Below, piece by piece: positions 23,415-34,234 of a DNA stretch of 64,000 bases; the first letter of the stretch is position 1; the number at the start of each line of letters is the position of its first letter. Below the pieces are notes generated by a model. The model was not told the origin of the DNA and searched no databases. It worked only from the letters and a program-made list of their open reading frames with translations. The DNA comes from Isoetes taiwanensis (lineage: Eukaryota > Streptophyta > Lycopodiopsida > Isoetales > Isoetaceae): assembly GCA_021234155.1 (NCBI GenBank), contig JAJEKV010000002.1, positions 22,706,942-22,770,941 on the forward strand, in the 5' to 3' direction. A program made the position numbers and the translations under genes.

Positions 23415-23770
23415 TCATCTCACCCCAAGGAAGATCTGTTGGAGGAGCCTGAACATGATATAAATATTTTGAGCTTCTTCTGAATCATTGTCCGAAAGAG
23501 ATGGCTCGGCATGATCAACAGAAATGAGCTTTCCAGTTTCCAGATCCATGGTTGCATTCAAGGTGCCATCTGTGATGACAAGTTGATCAGTTGCCCAATA
23601 ATGAATGCTCTTAGCCTGGCAGAGGAAAGGGCGTCCTACCAGCATTTCATAGTCACCTGGATCTTCACTAGCATTCTAAACACCAAATTCCAAGGGAAAC
23701 TTGAGATCCCCAATACTGATGTGGAGAAGAGGGGTGATGCCTTGAGGTCGCATGATGCAATGTTGTTAAA
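23415..23770 (-). pseudogene. LTR-retrotransposon protease-region fragment
   Basis: The minus-strand frame reads ITPLLHISIGDLKFP, then YEMLVGRPFLCQAKSIHYW and LVITDG. This corresponds to the C-terminal half of the gypsy aspartic protease (canonical LLGRPWL..A..I.DW). One in-frame stop lies after LEFGV. No RT or LTR flanks it, so it is an isolated relic. Confidence 0.7.
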
Positions 23771-24620
23771 GAACCCGTTTTTTATTTTTATAGTACCTCT
23801 ATAAAAATCCTCACATTTTTTAAAGGATTTTTATGATTTAACATGGCAAAAAAAAAAAAAAAAAATTGCACATTCTTTGCACTGCTTTATTGAACATATT
23901 TGCTACTGTTAAAATGCTCATTTTTGCTACAAGTTACAATACTTAGCATGCCAACAAGTTAACCAGAAGCTTATATTGCTTGATGCTGTATTAGAAATTA
24001 TTAAGTTCAAGTACAAACATATCACATTTTGTCATGCAACTCTTAAGAAAGTTCAGAAAAAACATTATTATAGAGGTTAAGAGATATAAGAATTTTATAT
24101 ACATAGGTTCAAGAGGGTTGATGCATGATAAGGTGGCACAAAAATGTGCATTTTGAAACCACAAAATGAAGTTGAAAATTGTAGTAAATATGCCCTCAAA
24201 ATTTGAAATACGAGGTATTAATGCCCGTAAAGAAATTCCATTTTTGGATACCTCCAAAAATGGATTCTTTACGGAAAATTGTGGGAAAAAGTGGGAAGAA
24301 ACGATTTTTTTGAAATTTTTTCAAAATTCCCACTTTCGTTTCGATGCAAATTCACCTCCGGAGAAGCTCTTCCATATTCATTCAATCAGGGACGGAACAG
24401 GGACGGAAGGCAAGTTCACATCTCCAAATTATGTTATGTAAAAGCTTTCGGACATTCTCGGCTCACAGAAAGTATCTCGTTGCTTGTCAAGAATAACAGG
24501 AGAGAGGCTAATTCAAGGAAGGCAGCAAGCTATTCATGCCCTAGCCAGGTTTAGTTTTTTTCTAGATCATGAAAGGAATCGAGACTTATTATTGTAGGTC
24601 AACGATTTGTAGACCAAAGA
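23771..24620. other. Promoter-like or 5' region before gene copy 1
   Basis: Around 24130-24165 lies 'ggtggcacaaaaatgtgcat' and 'tttgaaaccacaaaatg'. A comparable segment (aaaacatgcattttgacgcc, acattttggcacc) lies at about 38645-38695, upstream of copy 2. These may be related flanks of duplicated genes. The frames at 24166-24554 are unrecognised and may be an untranslated exon. Confidence 0.35.
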
Positions 24621-24625
24621 AGTGA

Positions 24626-25126
24626 ATGGTGGAGAAAATAATCATGGGTGGTAGTGAAATGACAACTTCAAAGGAACTAAGCTCAGATGGATTGTCATAT
24701 ACAGATCTATATAAGGGGGAAAAGGAGTTTGATAAACAGAATGAAATAAACCGATTTTGGGGAGATAAGGTTAAGTCTTGTTACAAATTGAGGAACCTCC
24801 AATTATCAAAGAGGAATGAGTTCATGAATCTTTATAGGAAAGTGTATGTTGATAGACAACATGCTCAGGGAGGTCTAATTCCACAAACCTTTGCTGTTGC
24901 TTATTTTCTTCAAGAGATGAAGGGGAAACAAATAAATTGGTTATCTTTTCAAGCACATGCAGCTGAAAATTCAAGGTCACAAAAGTTAGAGAGTAAGGAG
25001 GACAGTTTTTCCGAGAATAGGTTACAAGAGAAGAATCATGCGAGCACTCAATTATTAGTGGGACCACGACTTAATGTCACTTCTAAATGCGAAAAAAAAA
25101 GTCTGCAACAAAAAAAGTGGTAATCC
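24626..25126 (+). CDS. Gene copy 1, N-terminal exon ('WGD' region)
   Basis: The frame contains DKQNEINRFWGDKVKSCYKL, RNEFMNLYRKVYVDRQ and GGLIPQTFAVAYFLQEM. The same order appears in copy 2 at 38851-39168 (LKKLWGDRV; YKEFMQIYKRIMGKPHTWGG; ALAYYAYRGG), which shows that it is a conserved protein region and not chance. I know no named domain for it. A GT donor at 25127 in phase 2 would join an acceptor near 34234 and then the exon at 35080, keeping the frame into the coiled coil. The inferred intron is 9.1 kb because of the nested transposons inside it. Confidence 0.55.
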
Positions 25127-25174
25127 CTTCTTCACATCTTTTACCTTGAGTTTGTTTAACACTAGAGTGGTCAG

Positions 25175-26590
25175 GTGATGGACCAGAAATGGTCCATTTG
25201 AAGTGTTCACTTTAAATTTCATATAAAATCAATAGTAGAAAATCTATTCGAACCCTTCCTAAGAGTTCATATGTGGCAGTCATAGTCCATTAGAAAAATA
25301 TCTAAAAATATGTATACCCCCATTCTTGTAAGTTATGCTCTAGCGAACTTAGGGGGGTCAAGTACCAAAAGCTTCATGTTTACATAAAGTTAAACTGTCT
25401 CAACAAAATGATTTTTTCAACTTTTTTGATTATGATGATATTTTTCTACACGAGATAAGAAAAATGACACAAAAAACTACATGTCAATCCGAAGTCTGTG
25501 AAGAAAGATAGGGCCATTCAAAGATGACAGGGTCAAAACTGCTCTTTGCCTCCTCAGAACCAATTATGGTTCCCAGAAGGCAGCTGTAGTTTAAATACAA
25601 GAACTTTTACAGGAAAATGTATTTTAAGCTAATATTTGACGTATAAGCAATTGACAAGTTCCTCTATCACATAAAAATGTTGGCTCGTCTTGAATTTGAT
25701 GTTTGGACTTTCACTTTTGATCTCAATATTAGGTAACTTGTAATGATTAATATTTTCCCTTATAGAGCAAAACTTACTCTATGATGTCCTTTAAAAAATC
25801 ATAATATGCAAGTTCAAAATGATATATAAAATCAATGCAAAAACAAGCTCATTAAAAACGCAAAAGATATAGCCACAAGAAATCAAGAAAGGTTTCTGTA
25901 CCTGAGCCATTACTGGTCCATAGGTCTATTTAAAATCAATAACTTTCTTATATTAATTGATCTCAAGTTGAATTTTGGGATATGAATAGCTTCTGAATAA
26001 TATTTGTTGATCATAACCTTGAAATTTGGATTAAACTTTATAGCATCAAATTCAAATATGTCTTCTATGTCTATTCTAGATTTATTCCTCGAGACGTGAC
26101 TTTGAAAAATCACATTCTCAAAATGTCCCATGTCATGAAATCAATGCAAAAACATTCAAAGAAAAATATAGAAGTTTATGACTATAAAAAGTCAAGTTAG
26201 ACTGCTATATGCAGTTCCACTTGCAGACCATTATTGGTCCACGGGACTGGAAGTTTAAAAATTAATAGAGGCAACATCTTAATCAATTTTGATCTCAACT
26301 TTAGAGTATAGTTTATGTGTATAATTCTCTATAGGATAAAATTAATTGATTAGACGAGCTTGCATAATTTGAGGGCAATGTTTAAGCACAAACAACTGTG
26401 AATTTATGGGGTACTTATTCAGCAATTGAATCTAGATGAACTTCCACTCACACCTTTCAAACATTATATTATTAAAGGTAAGAAACCATGGTATCATTAT
26501 AGGGACAAAATGGATAGGGCTAGTGAGAGATATATGCTTCATACAATTGGTCTAGTTATGGACCATAAATGGTTCATGCTTAATTATATT
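25175..26590. repeat. Subterminal repeat array with GGACCA/TGGTCC palindromes, about 320-380 bp period
   Basis: Cores such as 'ggaccagaaatggtcc' occur near 25178, 25560, 25905, 26228 and 26560. Each is followed by similar AT-rich text (for example 'aatttgatctcaa', 'atataaaatcaatgcaaaaac'). Spacing falls from about 380 to 325. The right end of the element holds two more cores (34132-34168). Such arrays may serve as transposase-binding sites. Confidence 0.55.
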
Positions 26591-26739
26591 CGTATCTTTC
26601 AAATAATACGTTATTTTAATATGAAAATAGAGAGTTATATTGCAAAGGAAGGCCCACATTCCTGGAAAATATAGTGTATATGAAAGATGACCTACTTGTA
26701 ACATCTATATATAATAATAAAGGCGTTTTATGATAGTCT

Positions 26740-28540
26740 GTGCGCAATCTTGTACCTTGAATTTTTTAACTTATTTTCATCCGTTGATTTTGGCGGTTTT
26801 GTTTGATGGCGCTGCTTCATCTTCTTCCTCTTGCCACGATCATCCTTCCTTCTAGAGGATATATTTTCGGTTTCCTTTTATTCTTCTTCTTCTAACCGCT
26901 TTGCGAGAATGGCCCTTCTCAGTTTCAACAGATCCGACATGGTAGAGAAGGTTTCGGCTAAAGAGCCGCTTTCGATGAACCTCTGTTTATTTTTATGGGA
27001 TATACAAAATGGAATCGATTTAGGATTGTTGCTTCGGCAAAGAAAGGAATTTGGCAGCGGAATACAGAACAAAGATACAGATTTAAACAGGGTTTATTCA
27101 CGTGGTTAGGTTTTCTGGAGCTTAAGATGGCCGGAATTGGGAAGCTGTCCTATTAAAGGCGGAGCACTAAAACCTGTTCCTGGTGCTTCTGAAGAGAACA
27201 AGGTTGGCCGTACTTTACAGGAATTTTTTTGAGATCTGAAGTTGTGAGCAAGGAAAAAGTCCCTTCATTTTAAGGTATTTTTGTCCCTTCATTGCACGGT
27301 TTGCTTGGGCGGTGTCTTTTTGGTTCTGAGTTATGCCATTGAGCAGAAGTCGGATGGCAAGTTTGCAGTTTGATTTCTTTGTGTTTGCCTCAAAACCGGC
27401 TTGCATCCCCTTTTTGGCTCGACCTTTCCTGGTAGATGCCCTTATTCGGCTTTTCCATTTTTCAACCGTGGTTTGTGCTTTTCAAGTTTTCATTTTTTGT
27501 GGTCCTACAAATCCACCGAGAAGTGCAGAACAAAAGCAAAGTCGTGCATTTTGTAGGACCTATTTTTGTTGTTGGCATCTATGGAACCTAGGTTTATGGC
27601 ACAGAGTCGGGCATTTATGGAATCTATTTTTATTTGGGCCTCTATTATGCGGACTTCCAACCAGAAGTGCAGACCAGCCTTTTACAACAATTCGATTGAC
27701 CATCTATTTATGGAAATTAAGGCTCTCCTGGCTTTCCTAAATCTTGCAAACAAACGAAAGATCAGACACCCATTCTGTGGAGCACACAGAGCTTGCAATA
27801 TGTTATTTCCGATAGAATACTTAATCCAACATTTCTATCTGTAGAGTCATTTGTGCGAAGATAGAATTGGTCTCCATGCTTGCTTTATGTACATGACATT
27901 CTATTTACTGATGATGAAATGGATTTATCTTTTGCAGGTTCTATTTAATCCGAAATGGCAGAAGCTTCTTCAACGTGCAGCGGAATGGACTGATCTTGTT
28001 AGTTTTGATTTAGTGATGTGCGATGCTCTATTTCAAACAAGATTTGCTCCAACCAAACGGTGATGCGGTGATGATAAAGGTAATTCTTTTTCCTAGATTT
28101 GGCAATTGATTCTGCAATGGCATTCTGCTTCTACGTATAAGGAATATGGCTATGGCTTTAATACTCAAGAATAATTTGTAGTAGAACAGGATATAGCCTG
28201 CATATTTCCTTTTCTTGCTTTGTTGTGTAGAAGTTCATTTCAGACAAAATTTGTTCTAAAAAGATGTTTTGACCTCTATAGATTGGCTTCCACCTGCAAA
28301 AACCATGAGTGCATTAGAGTAGTTGTATAGCGTAGCCAGAGCTGATGCTCCATGCTCCATCGCATAGAATCTTCTCATAATTTCTATTTTGAATCCTCAT
28401 ATATAATTTTTGATCATTGATTGCTTAATCATGCCCTGCTGTGCATTTCTTGCTCTGATAGATTGCTTCAGCTACAGATAAATTTGAGAATAGGCTATGG
28501 ATTAAGAGGTTTTGTTGCATCAATATTTTTCCTGGTGTCT
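26740..28540 (+). other. Helitron cargo of unrecognised exon-like sequence
   Basis: A 5'-UTR-like CT-rich start (about 26810-26890) leads into a 92-codon frame (26831-27109). Further scraps include LFNPKWQKLLQRAAEWTDLV (about 27940-28000) after a 'ttttgcag' acceptor. They look like pieces of captured host genes, but I cannot name the source. Confidence 0.4.
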
Positions 28541-28549
28541 TATTTCAGT

Positions 28550-29345
28550 GGTTCCAGAACTTCACCGGTTCTAAGGCCTTTTACATGCAAGAAATGATCA
28601 TTGCACCAATCTCCCCAGTACTTATCTTCTTTCCAATGTAGATAAACATTTAGCAATGTTAGATGATCACTCTCTGAAACAAAAAAAATTCTCTCTGGCT
28701 GCATCACTTTGTTCTGCCCGATCCTTGGACCGGAAGAACATAGATGGCACAGACAGCATGGATGGGTCAAGTGGAAATTCTACCATTCTCTAACCCAACA
28801 CAGTCAACATGCCGACATTGTGTGGAATTGTCAAGTGAATTGTCATTACCTGTTCTACCGTAGCATCCACATAGTCTTTGGAGGGATTTTTACTGTACAG
28901 AATATTTACAGGAAAAGTTCTCCCAGCAAAGTGAAAGACAGCAATACTGCAGCAAGAAAGAAAAGGAGTAGTGAGCTTTAAAGGTGTAGGAAATGGTACA
29001 TTTAGAATAAAATGGAAGGGTTCAATTACTGGCGTATTTGATTCAGGACATTTCACCTTGAAGCGGAAACCACATATTCCTGGATTTCCCACGAAAGCTG
29101 TTGGGCTTTGATTTAAGAGAGATCCATTTAGTGGGAGGTTCCAGAAGTTCACGAGTTCTAAGGCCTTTTACATGCAAGAAATCATCATTGCACCAATCTC
29201 TCCCGTACATATCTTCTTTTAGATAAACATTTAGCAATGTTAGATGATCACTCTCTGGAATAAAAAATTTTCTCTCCGGCTGCATCACTTTGATCTGCCC
29301 GATTTTTGGACCTGAAGAACATAGATGGCACAGACAGCATAGAAA
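28550..29345. repeat. Direct duplication of about 200 bp inside the Helitron
   Basis: Bases 28550-28757 and 29137-29340 are copies of each other, both starting 'gttccagaa' and ending 'catagatggcacagacagca'. A 19-base difference (ctttccaatg... versus none) and several substitutions separate them. The start-to-start distance is about 587 bases. The copies flank the LRR-kinase fragment. Confidence 0.85.
28790..29152 (-). pseudogene. LRR receptor-like kinase fragment (post-LRR region)
   Basis: The minus-strand frame starts NLPLNGSLLNQSPTAFVGNP, then GICGFRFKVKCPES. This matches the end of the LRR ectodomain of plant atypical receptor kinases (canonical PLSG.LLNQ.P.AF.GNPGLCG.PL...C). Only the segment just outside the membrane is left; no transmembrane helix or kinase follows. 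It is a captured exon piece in the Helitron. Confidence 0.75.
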
Positions 29346-31010
29346 TAATAATTAGCAACTCATTCCATGTTCTTAATGTATATCTGACAATTTTAGGATC
29401 CTAGAAGATAGTGTTAACATCTTTTCTAATCTTTTCTAAGGATAGTTTTAAGATCTTTTCTATAAGATGTCAACTTTGTAACTATGTATGTGTAGATTTA
29501 TAACATGGACACATGTTTCTAATGTATGCCAGGCTCCCACATCATCTTGACCATGCATATATTATCCGACCTTTAATATTTGAAGTTCTGGTCCATGCAA
29601 CGTATTAAAGCAATGCCCTGCTGCCACCGGCACAAAGAATGCATGCCTAAGGTAAGCATATTTTTACCCTTTGCTTCTAAAAATGCTTTAAAGTAGTATT
29701 TAGTGATTTGCATGCACCAGATATTAAACTTTGGGTCTCTGACCAAAAATTGAGTTTTTTCAAAAGATAATATTATACAAAAAACCCAAGGTGGCTTATC
29801 ATCAACCTGCCAATATGAGATGTCGTTTCAGCGATGCAATTATATATGGCATGAACTATGAAGGTCTTGTGGCTGTAAAATGTGCAAGAGCGGGTTAAAG
29901 CCAGATGCTACTACATATCTATCTCTTGCTGCTTGCAGACGTGCCACACTATTAGTCTACGGTCAGGGCTGCACAAGATTATGGCATTCTACCAAGAACC
30001 GATCATGATTGATGTGCTGGTACAATGTCGATCCTTATATGATGTAGACAAAAAATATTGAAAACTGCACCATGACAATCATCTCAAAAAATGCTTACTG
30101 CTTGCAAATGGAGAAATAGATATAGCTTTAAGATGCTTTCAGCATCCAGCCCAGATGAATCCAGAAAGTTTGCACCATTTGTACATGTAGCAAATAGCTA
30201 GACAGGAGCCAACAGGGGAACGCGGCAAGCATAATAGAGCTGAGATAAGATATGGAAGCAAAGAAAAAAGCTGTAGTGGCAGCGATTGAGGGGAATATAA
30301 TAGTGCCTGAGTCTGTACTGGGTGATACGCAAATGAAGGACATTTCAGCCATGTTAGAAATTTCAAAATCACTAGATATATCCCATAGCTGGACTTGTCT
30401 TACAATCAGTTTCTGGCGAGCGAACGAAGCTGCATTCATTACATTGCATGTAATGAATGTCACAATGCAACCAAAATTATATTGTATTAAAAAATTCAAG
30501 ACATTGTTCTTTGTGGGCAATTGAATCCTTCATTCTGAATATAGAACACGTTATTCTGGAGATATATGAGTAACATTGGCACTATGATTAGTTCAAGCAT
30601 CACGAACTTTTTCAGGAATAGCTAAGCAAGCACTAAATCTTTAATTACTCAATTCTTCTCAAGATGTGACTTATATCAAGCTCCACTTGCCACATTGTCA
30701 TTTTTTTTTTCACGAACATGCAAAATATGCGATAATTATTGTTGATCAAATTTCTGCTAAATGATGAGTGTATCTTGCATTTGCAATGGATACTTCTTTA
30801 AGTAGTGTCAATGTCCACATCATTGCACTACGACTCGCATGAACACAACAACATCCCGAATAGATAGGCTTTTCATTCATCTCAGCAGTTTTTTCTACAA
30901 TGGTATAGGGTGGGTAGCTGCACATCGCAGGCTACCCAAAAATGAAAAACATAGGGAATATCCAGTTATAACACCTGGACCCCAAATAAAATTGTGTGCT
31001 ATAGATGTTG
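29346..31010. other. Helitron cargo, mostly non-coding
   Basis: Apart from the PPR piece at 29872 there is no recognisable gene. Overlapping frames on both strands at 30128-30524 have no known domain. A 32-base stretch near 30827-30858 recurs at 31570-31601. Confidence 0.35.
29872..29985 (+). pseudogene. PPR fragment in Helitron cargo
   Basis: The frame reads CKSGLKPDATTYLSLAACRRA. This is the PPR signature around the P-motif (SGLKPD..TY.SLL.AC). About 35 residues survive. Confidence 0.7.
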
Positions 31011-31226
31011 GCTAGTGTACCTGCCGAGAGTTTATCGCCGGGATTAAAAAACCCCGCCCTTTCGGGTTTTCGAGGAAAAACCCTAGCGATAAAATCTCGG
31101 CAAGGGGCTTGGACAACGCAGGGCTGCTAAACGTTCCCAAAAAAACCCACGCTCCACGAGAATACCGAAGTCGCGCATCACCCCTGGACCTGCACATCAC
31201 CAACAGAAAAACCAATAGAGAAAAAA

Positions 31227-31323
31227 CCTCGAAAAGCGAGGGGCTGGTCACGCGTGCCACGCGACAAAAAACAACATTTACACCTCGAAAAAGCGAGGGG
31301 CTGGTCACGCGTGCCACGCGACA
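31227..31323. repeat. Two direct copies of a 41-bp GC-rich unit
   Basis: Both copies begin acctcgaaa(a)agcgagggg and end cgtgccacgcgacaa. They lie near 31227-31268 and 31283-31324. The unit has inner dyads (cctcg...cgagg and acgcgt). Confidence 0.85.
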
Positions 31324-31376
31324 ATTATAACAAATATGAACATATAAATAACAATTTTAAGGGGGGGAAGGGTGGG

Positions 31377-31952
31377 AGCCATGGATACTGCTGAGAGATG
31401 AGAAAGCGCCGATGAAACATCGATGAAGAACTCTGCAATAAGTAGCGATCCCTCAACCTGATGAACGGCCTAGAAATGCATGCGATGCATGCATGCGACG
31501 CATGCAATGCATGCATGCTCGTCTCGTGCAAGAATGGCGATTCGCTACGCGAATCGATGGCATTCTTGCACTACGACTCGCATGAACACAACAACATCCC
31601 GATACCAGAGAACTTCAAATACTAGATCCGAGGAGAAAAGGTTGAAGATTGTCCTAGGCTGGACAAAAGGGCAAAGATAGAAGAGATTAGAAAGGATAGG
31701 AAAGGCCAAGAAAGCGTAGCTCATGCAAGAAGAAGCCCCTCCTCCGCATGAGATCAAAGAATAGAAGCCATGGATACTGCTGAGAGATGAGAAAGCGCCG
31801 ATGAAACATCGATGAAGAACTCTGCAATAAGTAGCGATCCCTCAACCTGATGAACGGCCTAGAAATGCATGCGATGCATGCATGCGACGCATGCAATGCA
31901 TGCATGCTCGTCTCGTGCAAGAATGGCGATTCGCTACGCGAATCGATGGCAT
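31377..31952. repeat. Two identical 187-bp copies, 389 bp apart
   Basis: Bases 31377-31563 and 31766-31952 appear identical, from agccatggatactgctgaga to cgcgaatcgatggcat. Each includes a palindrome-rich core of repeated GCATGC/ATGCAT and a GCGATTCGCTACGCGAATCG dyad. A 202-base unique spacer lies between them. Confidence 0.9.
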
Positions 31953-32165
31953 CATTGATTAAGTCTTTAAGCTTAACTATTGTTAATATAAGTAGAATAA
32001 CAACACATGGTTCCAATCATGCCTAGGTTCAACCTCAACCAAAGTAAATTGAGCAACTTCTATTACCCCTTGGCATTAATGTGTATGTCTGTGTATACAG
32101 ATCAATGTATGTATAGAGAAACTTATACATACCAAGTTTAGGAACTGTCTGTGTTTTTATGATGG

Positions 32166-32324
32166 ACATCATGGCTGTCTAACTACAAAAATATAACAAT
32201 CAATTTCATGTGACAATAATCATTCTCTAACTTTCCTGCCCCAAACATCATGGCTGTCTAACTACAAAAATATAACAATCAATTTCATGTGACAATAATC
32301 ATTCTCTAACTTTCCTGCCCCAAA
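32166..32324. repeat. Perfect tandem duplication, 79 bp x 2
   Basis: The unit begins acatcatggctgtctaacta and ends tttcctgccccaa. It runs at 32166-32244 and again from 32245. I see no differences, so it is recent. Confidence 0.92.
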
Positions 32325-32574
32325 TCAGCTTACATAAATACACACTTAAGGACAATTTCAAACTTCAAATGTTAATGGGTGATCCAAAATTAAAAAACCA
32401 CATCTTCCAATCCTATAGCCACATAATGCTTTTCAATTCAAAATAATTTTCTTTTATGCTACGAATATAGATGCAAACTCATTTTGTAATTTCATTCTAC
32501 ACATCATATCTTATTTATGGCTTCAGTCAAAATCCATTGTCTTCATTAGTCTTTCAATTTGATACCCGAGAAAA

Positions 32575-32603
32575 TGCCCAGCAACGCTGGGCACTTTTTC
32601 TAG
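32575..32603 (+). other. Helitron 3' terminal hairpin and CTAG end
   Basis: The stem TGCCCAGC/GCTGGGCA has a loop of three bases. It is followed by CTTTTTCTAG, with the cut before T32604. This is the transposition-termination signal of Helitrons. Confidence 0.85.
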
Positions 32604-33071
32604 TTATCCTACTAAAACTCTAATGCTTTGTAGCAGCAATGGATATACCAGTTTTATACTAGTAAAAAATAACCATGTTTCTTCGTATATTTTTGCAAGA
32701 AAGCCACACAACCTACATAGGAGATCTATATATATGTTCATTGTCATAGTTTGAACCATTTGGAAGGCTTATTTGGAGAAATGTAGCGTGTTCTTTACAA
32801 AGCTGAGAAAGACGCATCAAAGATCATATGGTTTAATTTCTTATTCTTATACTTCAACTTCACGATTTTCACTTTCATTCATCAATAAACATCACTATCT
32901 AGTAAATGATGAGTTTTTAGCCTATAATTTTGGATTTAACTCAAATTTTGAACCTCTAATGTGTTAATCCTATGGCTGTACATCATCTTTAAATCTAGTT
33001 AATTGCATGGTTAAACCTTAATTATACTGTCGATAGAGTAATTTTCTATGTACATATAAGAAGAAAAAAAA
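32604..33071. other. Right half of the TTAA element, non-coding
   Basis: AT-rich sequence with no conserved coding. A 64-codon frame (32773-32967) is not recognisable. Confidence 0.4.
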
Positions 33072-33130
33072 AACTATTCTATTCTATTCTATTCTATTCT
33101 ATTCTATTCTATTCTATTCTATTCTATTCA
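33072..33130. repeat. (ATTCT)n microsatellite
   Basis: About eleven copies of the pentamer preceded by a poly-A run. It is the same motif as the LINE tails at 6326 and 9133, but no LINE 3' end is seen next to it. Confidence 0.9.
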
Positions 33131-33331
33131 TTCGTTACCCTCTTGATACTGATAGGTGGTGATTTTGGAGCATTTTAACATATAATTTTGTCCTAAATTC
33201 TGTATAAGAAATATTCTATTAGATTTTGAAGTTGACATAACTTATGAACATTCCAAAAAAAATATAAGATTGTACTTCATATAGTTAAGAATCCATGGTC
33301 ACAAGAACTAAACCAAAACTTGTAGTAATAA

Positions 33332-33750
33332 GGCCCTTTTTCCACGGTAGTCTTATCTCTAAAAGTCACATATTTTATCCAATCATGTTTGGCCACCTAT
33401 TGTCTTAAAAGTAAATCACTTTTCCACTATAAAAATAAGACATGTCTTATTTAGGTTCGGAATAGGTTTGGATACCAAATGGAGTCTTATTTTATTCCGG
33501 GGGATTTCCCCCGCCGTAAAATAAGACACCTAGTCTTATTTGAATATATAACTAAAAATAACTAAAAATAAGACGTGTCTTATTTTTTCAAGCTTTTCCA
33601 CTAGCATTTTAGTGGTGTCATATTTTATGACTACCATGCAGTGGAAAAACAAGTTTAGATTTGTGTGTCTCATTTTAGCCTTGGAGTCACAAATGGTGTC
33701 TTATATGGTATATGACAGCCATATTTTGTGACTGCTGTGGAAAAAGGGCC
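33332..33750. mobile_element. Tourist-like MITE (PIF/Harbinger type)
   Basis: The 419-bp element has ends GGCCCTTTTTCCAC and GTGGAAAAAGGGCC and a TAA target duplication (33329-33331, 33751-33753). TWA duplication and GGCC-type ends are the Tourist/Harbinger pattern. Inside are several AAGACnnGTCTTA palindromes (for example aagacatgtctta, aagacgtgtctta). No transposase. Confidence 0.85.
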
Positions 33751-34234
33751 TAAGAGAGAAATAATTCCTAAACCACGGGCAGCATTTTTGAACAAAATGG
33801 GGTTTGCCAGCTTCCACGGATGTTAGATGATAGCAACCAAAGCTGAAAACATACAAATCAATGTCTATCATAAGTAGACAAATACTTCCAATTTCAGCAA
33901 GGTTTAGGCCCGTTTATGCTAGGAAAACCCAAGAATGCAGTTCTAGACTGTTGCAGAAACTGTCAAATTCTCTAATATTTGAACAATCACTACAACATAT
34001 AGGTGACTTCATTGGTCTTGAAATTTTCAAAGATCATTAAGAATCAAGTAAAGATTGATATGGTGGTCATATATATCGCGAGATTGAAACTTCTATTCTC
34101 AGATATATTGGTTTAAGTGGCAGTGGGTCAACAGGACCAGTTCTGGTCCATGGACCAGGAATGGTTCCCGGGACCACTCTAGTGTTAAGATCATACAGCC
34201 ACTAATTATCTTACACTTGCAGCAATTCATAGCC

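Larger units (their letters stand above)
26704..32603 (+). mobile_element. Helitron, non-autonomous, with captured gene fragments
   Basis: The 5' end is A|TCTATATATAATAATAAAG (TC at 26704). The 3' end has an 8-bp stem hairpin (TGCCCAGC-AAC-GCTGGGCA, 32575-32593), ten bases, and CTAG at 32600-32603 followed by T. Insertion between A (26703) and T (32604) is the Helitron rule, and both ends look canonical. No Rep/helicase is seen. The 5.9-kb cargo includes an antisense LRR receptor-kinase piece, a PPR piece, exon-like scraps and tandem duplications, as expected for a gene-capturing Helitron. Confidence 0.82.
25160..34184. mobile_element. TTAA-flanked TIR element (piggyBac-like ends), with nested insertions
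   Basis: The 13-bp ends CACTAGAGTGGTC (25160-25172) and GACCACTCTAGTG (34172-34184) are perfect inverted repeats. Each side is flanked by TTAA (25156-25159 and 34185-34188). A 13-bp TIR with TTAA duplication is the piggyBac pattern. A CACTA origin is less likely because the 3-bp flanks differ (taa versus tta). Inside each end are palindromic GGACCAnnnnTGGTCC motifs. With the Helitron and MITE removed, about 2.7 kb of its own sequence remains, with no transposase seen, so it is non-autonomous. Confidence 0.7.

Noticed and set aside
31377-31952. TRIM element with the 187-bp copies as LTRs
   Set aside because: The copies do not start TG or end CA, and no PBS or polypurine tract lies between them.
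25160-34184. CACTA classification for the element with CACTAGAGTGGTC ends
   Set aside because: The ends begin CACTA, but the 3-bp flanks do not match (taa, tta) while the 4-bp TTAA does; there is no tnp2 inside.
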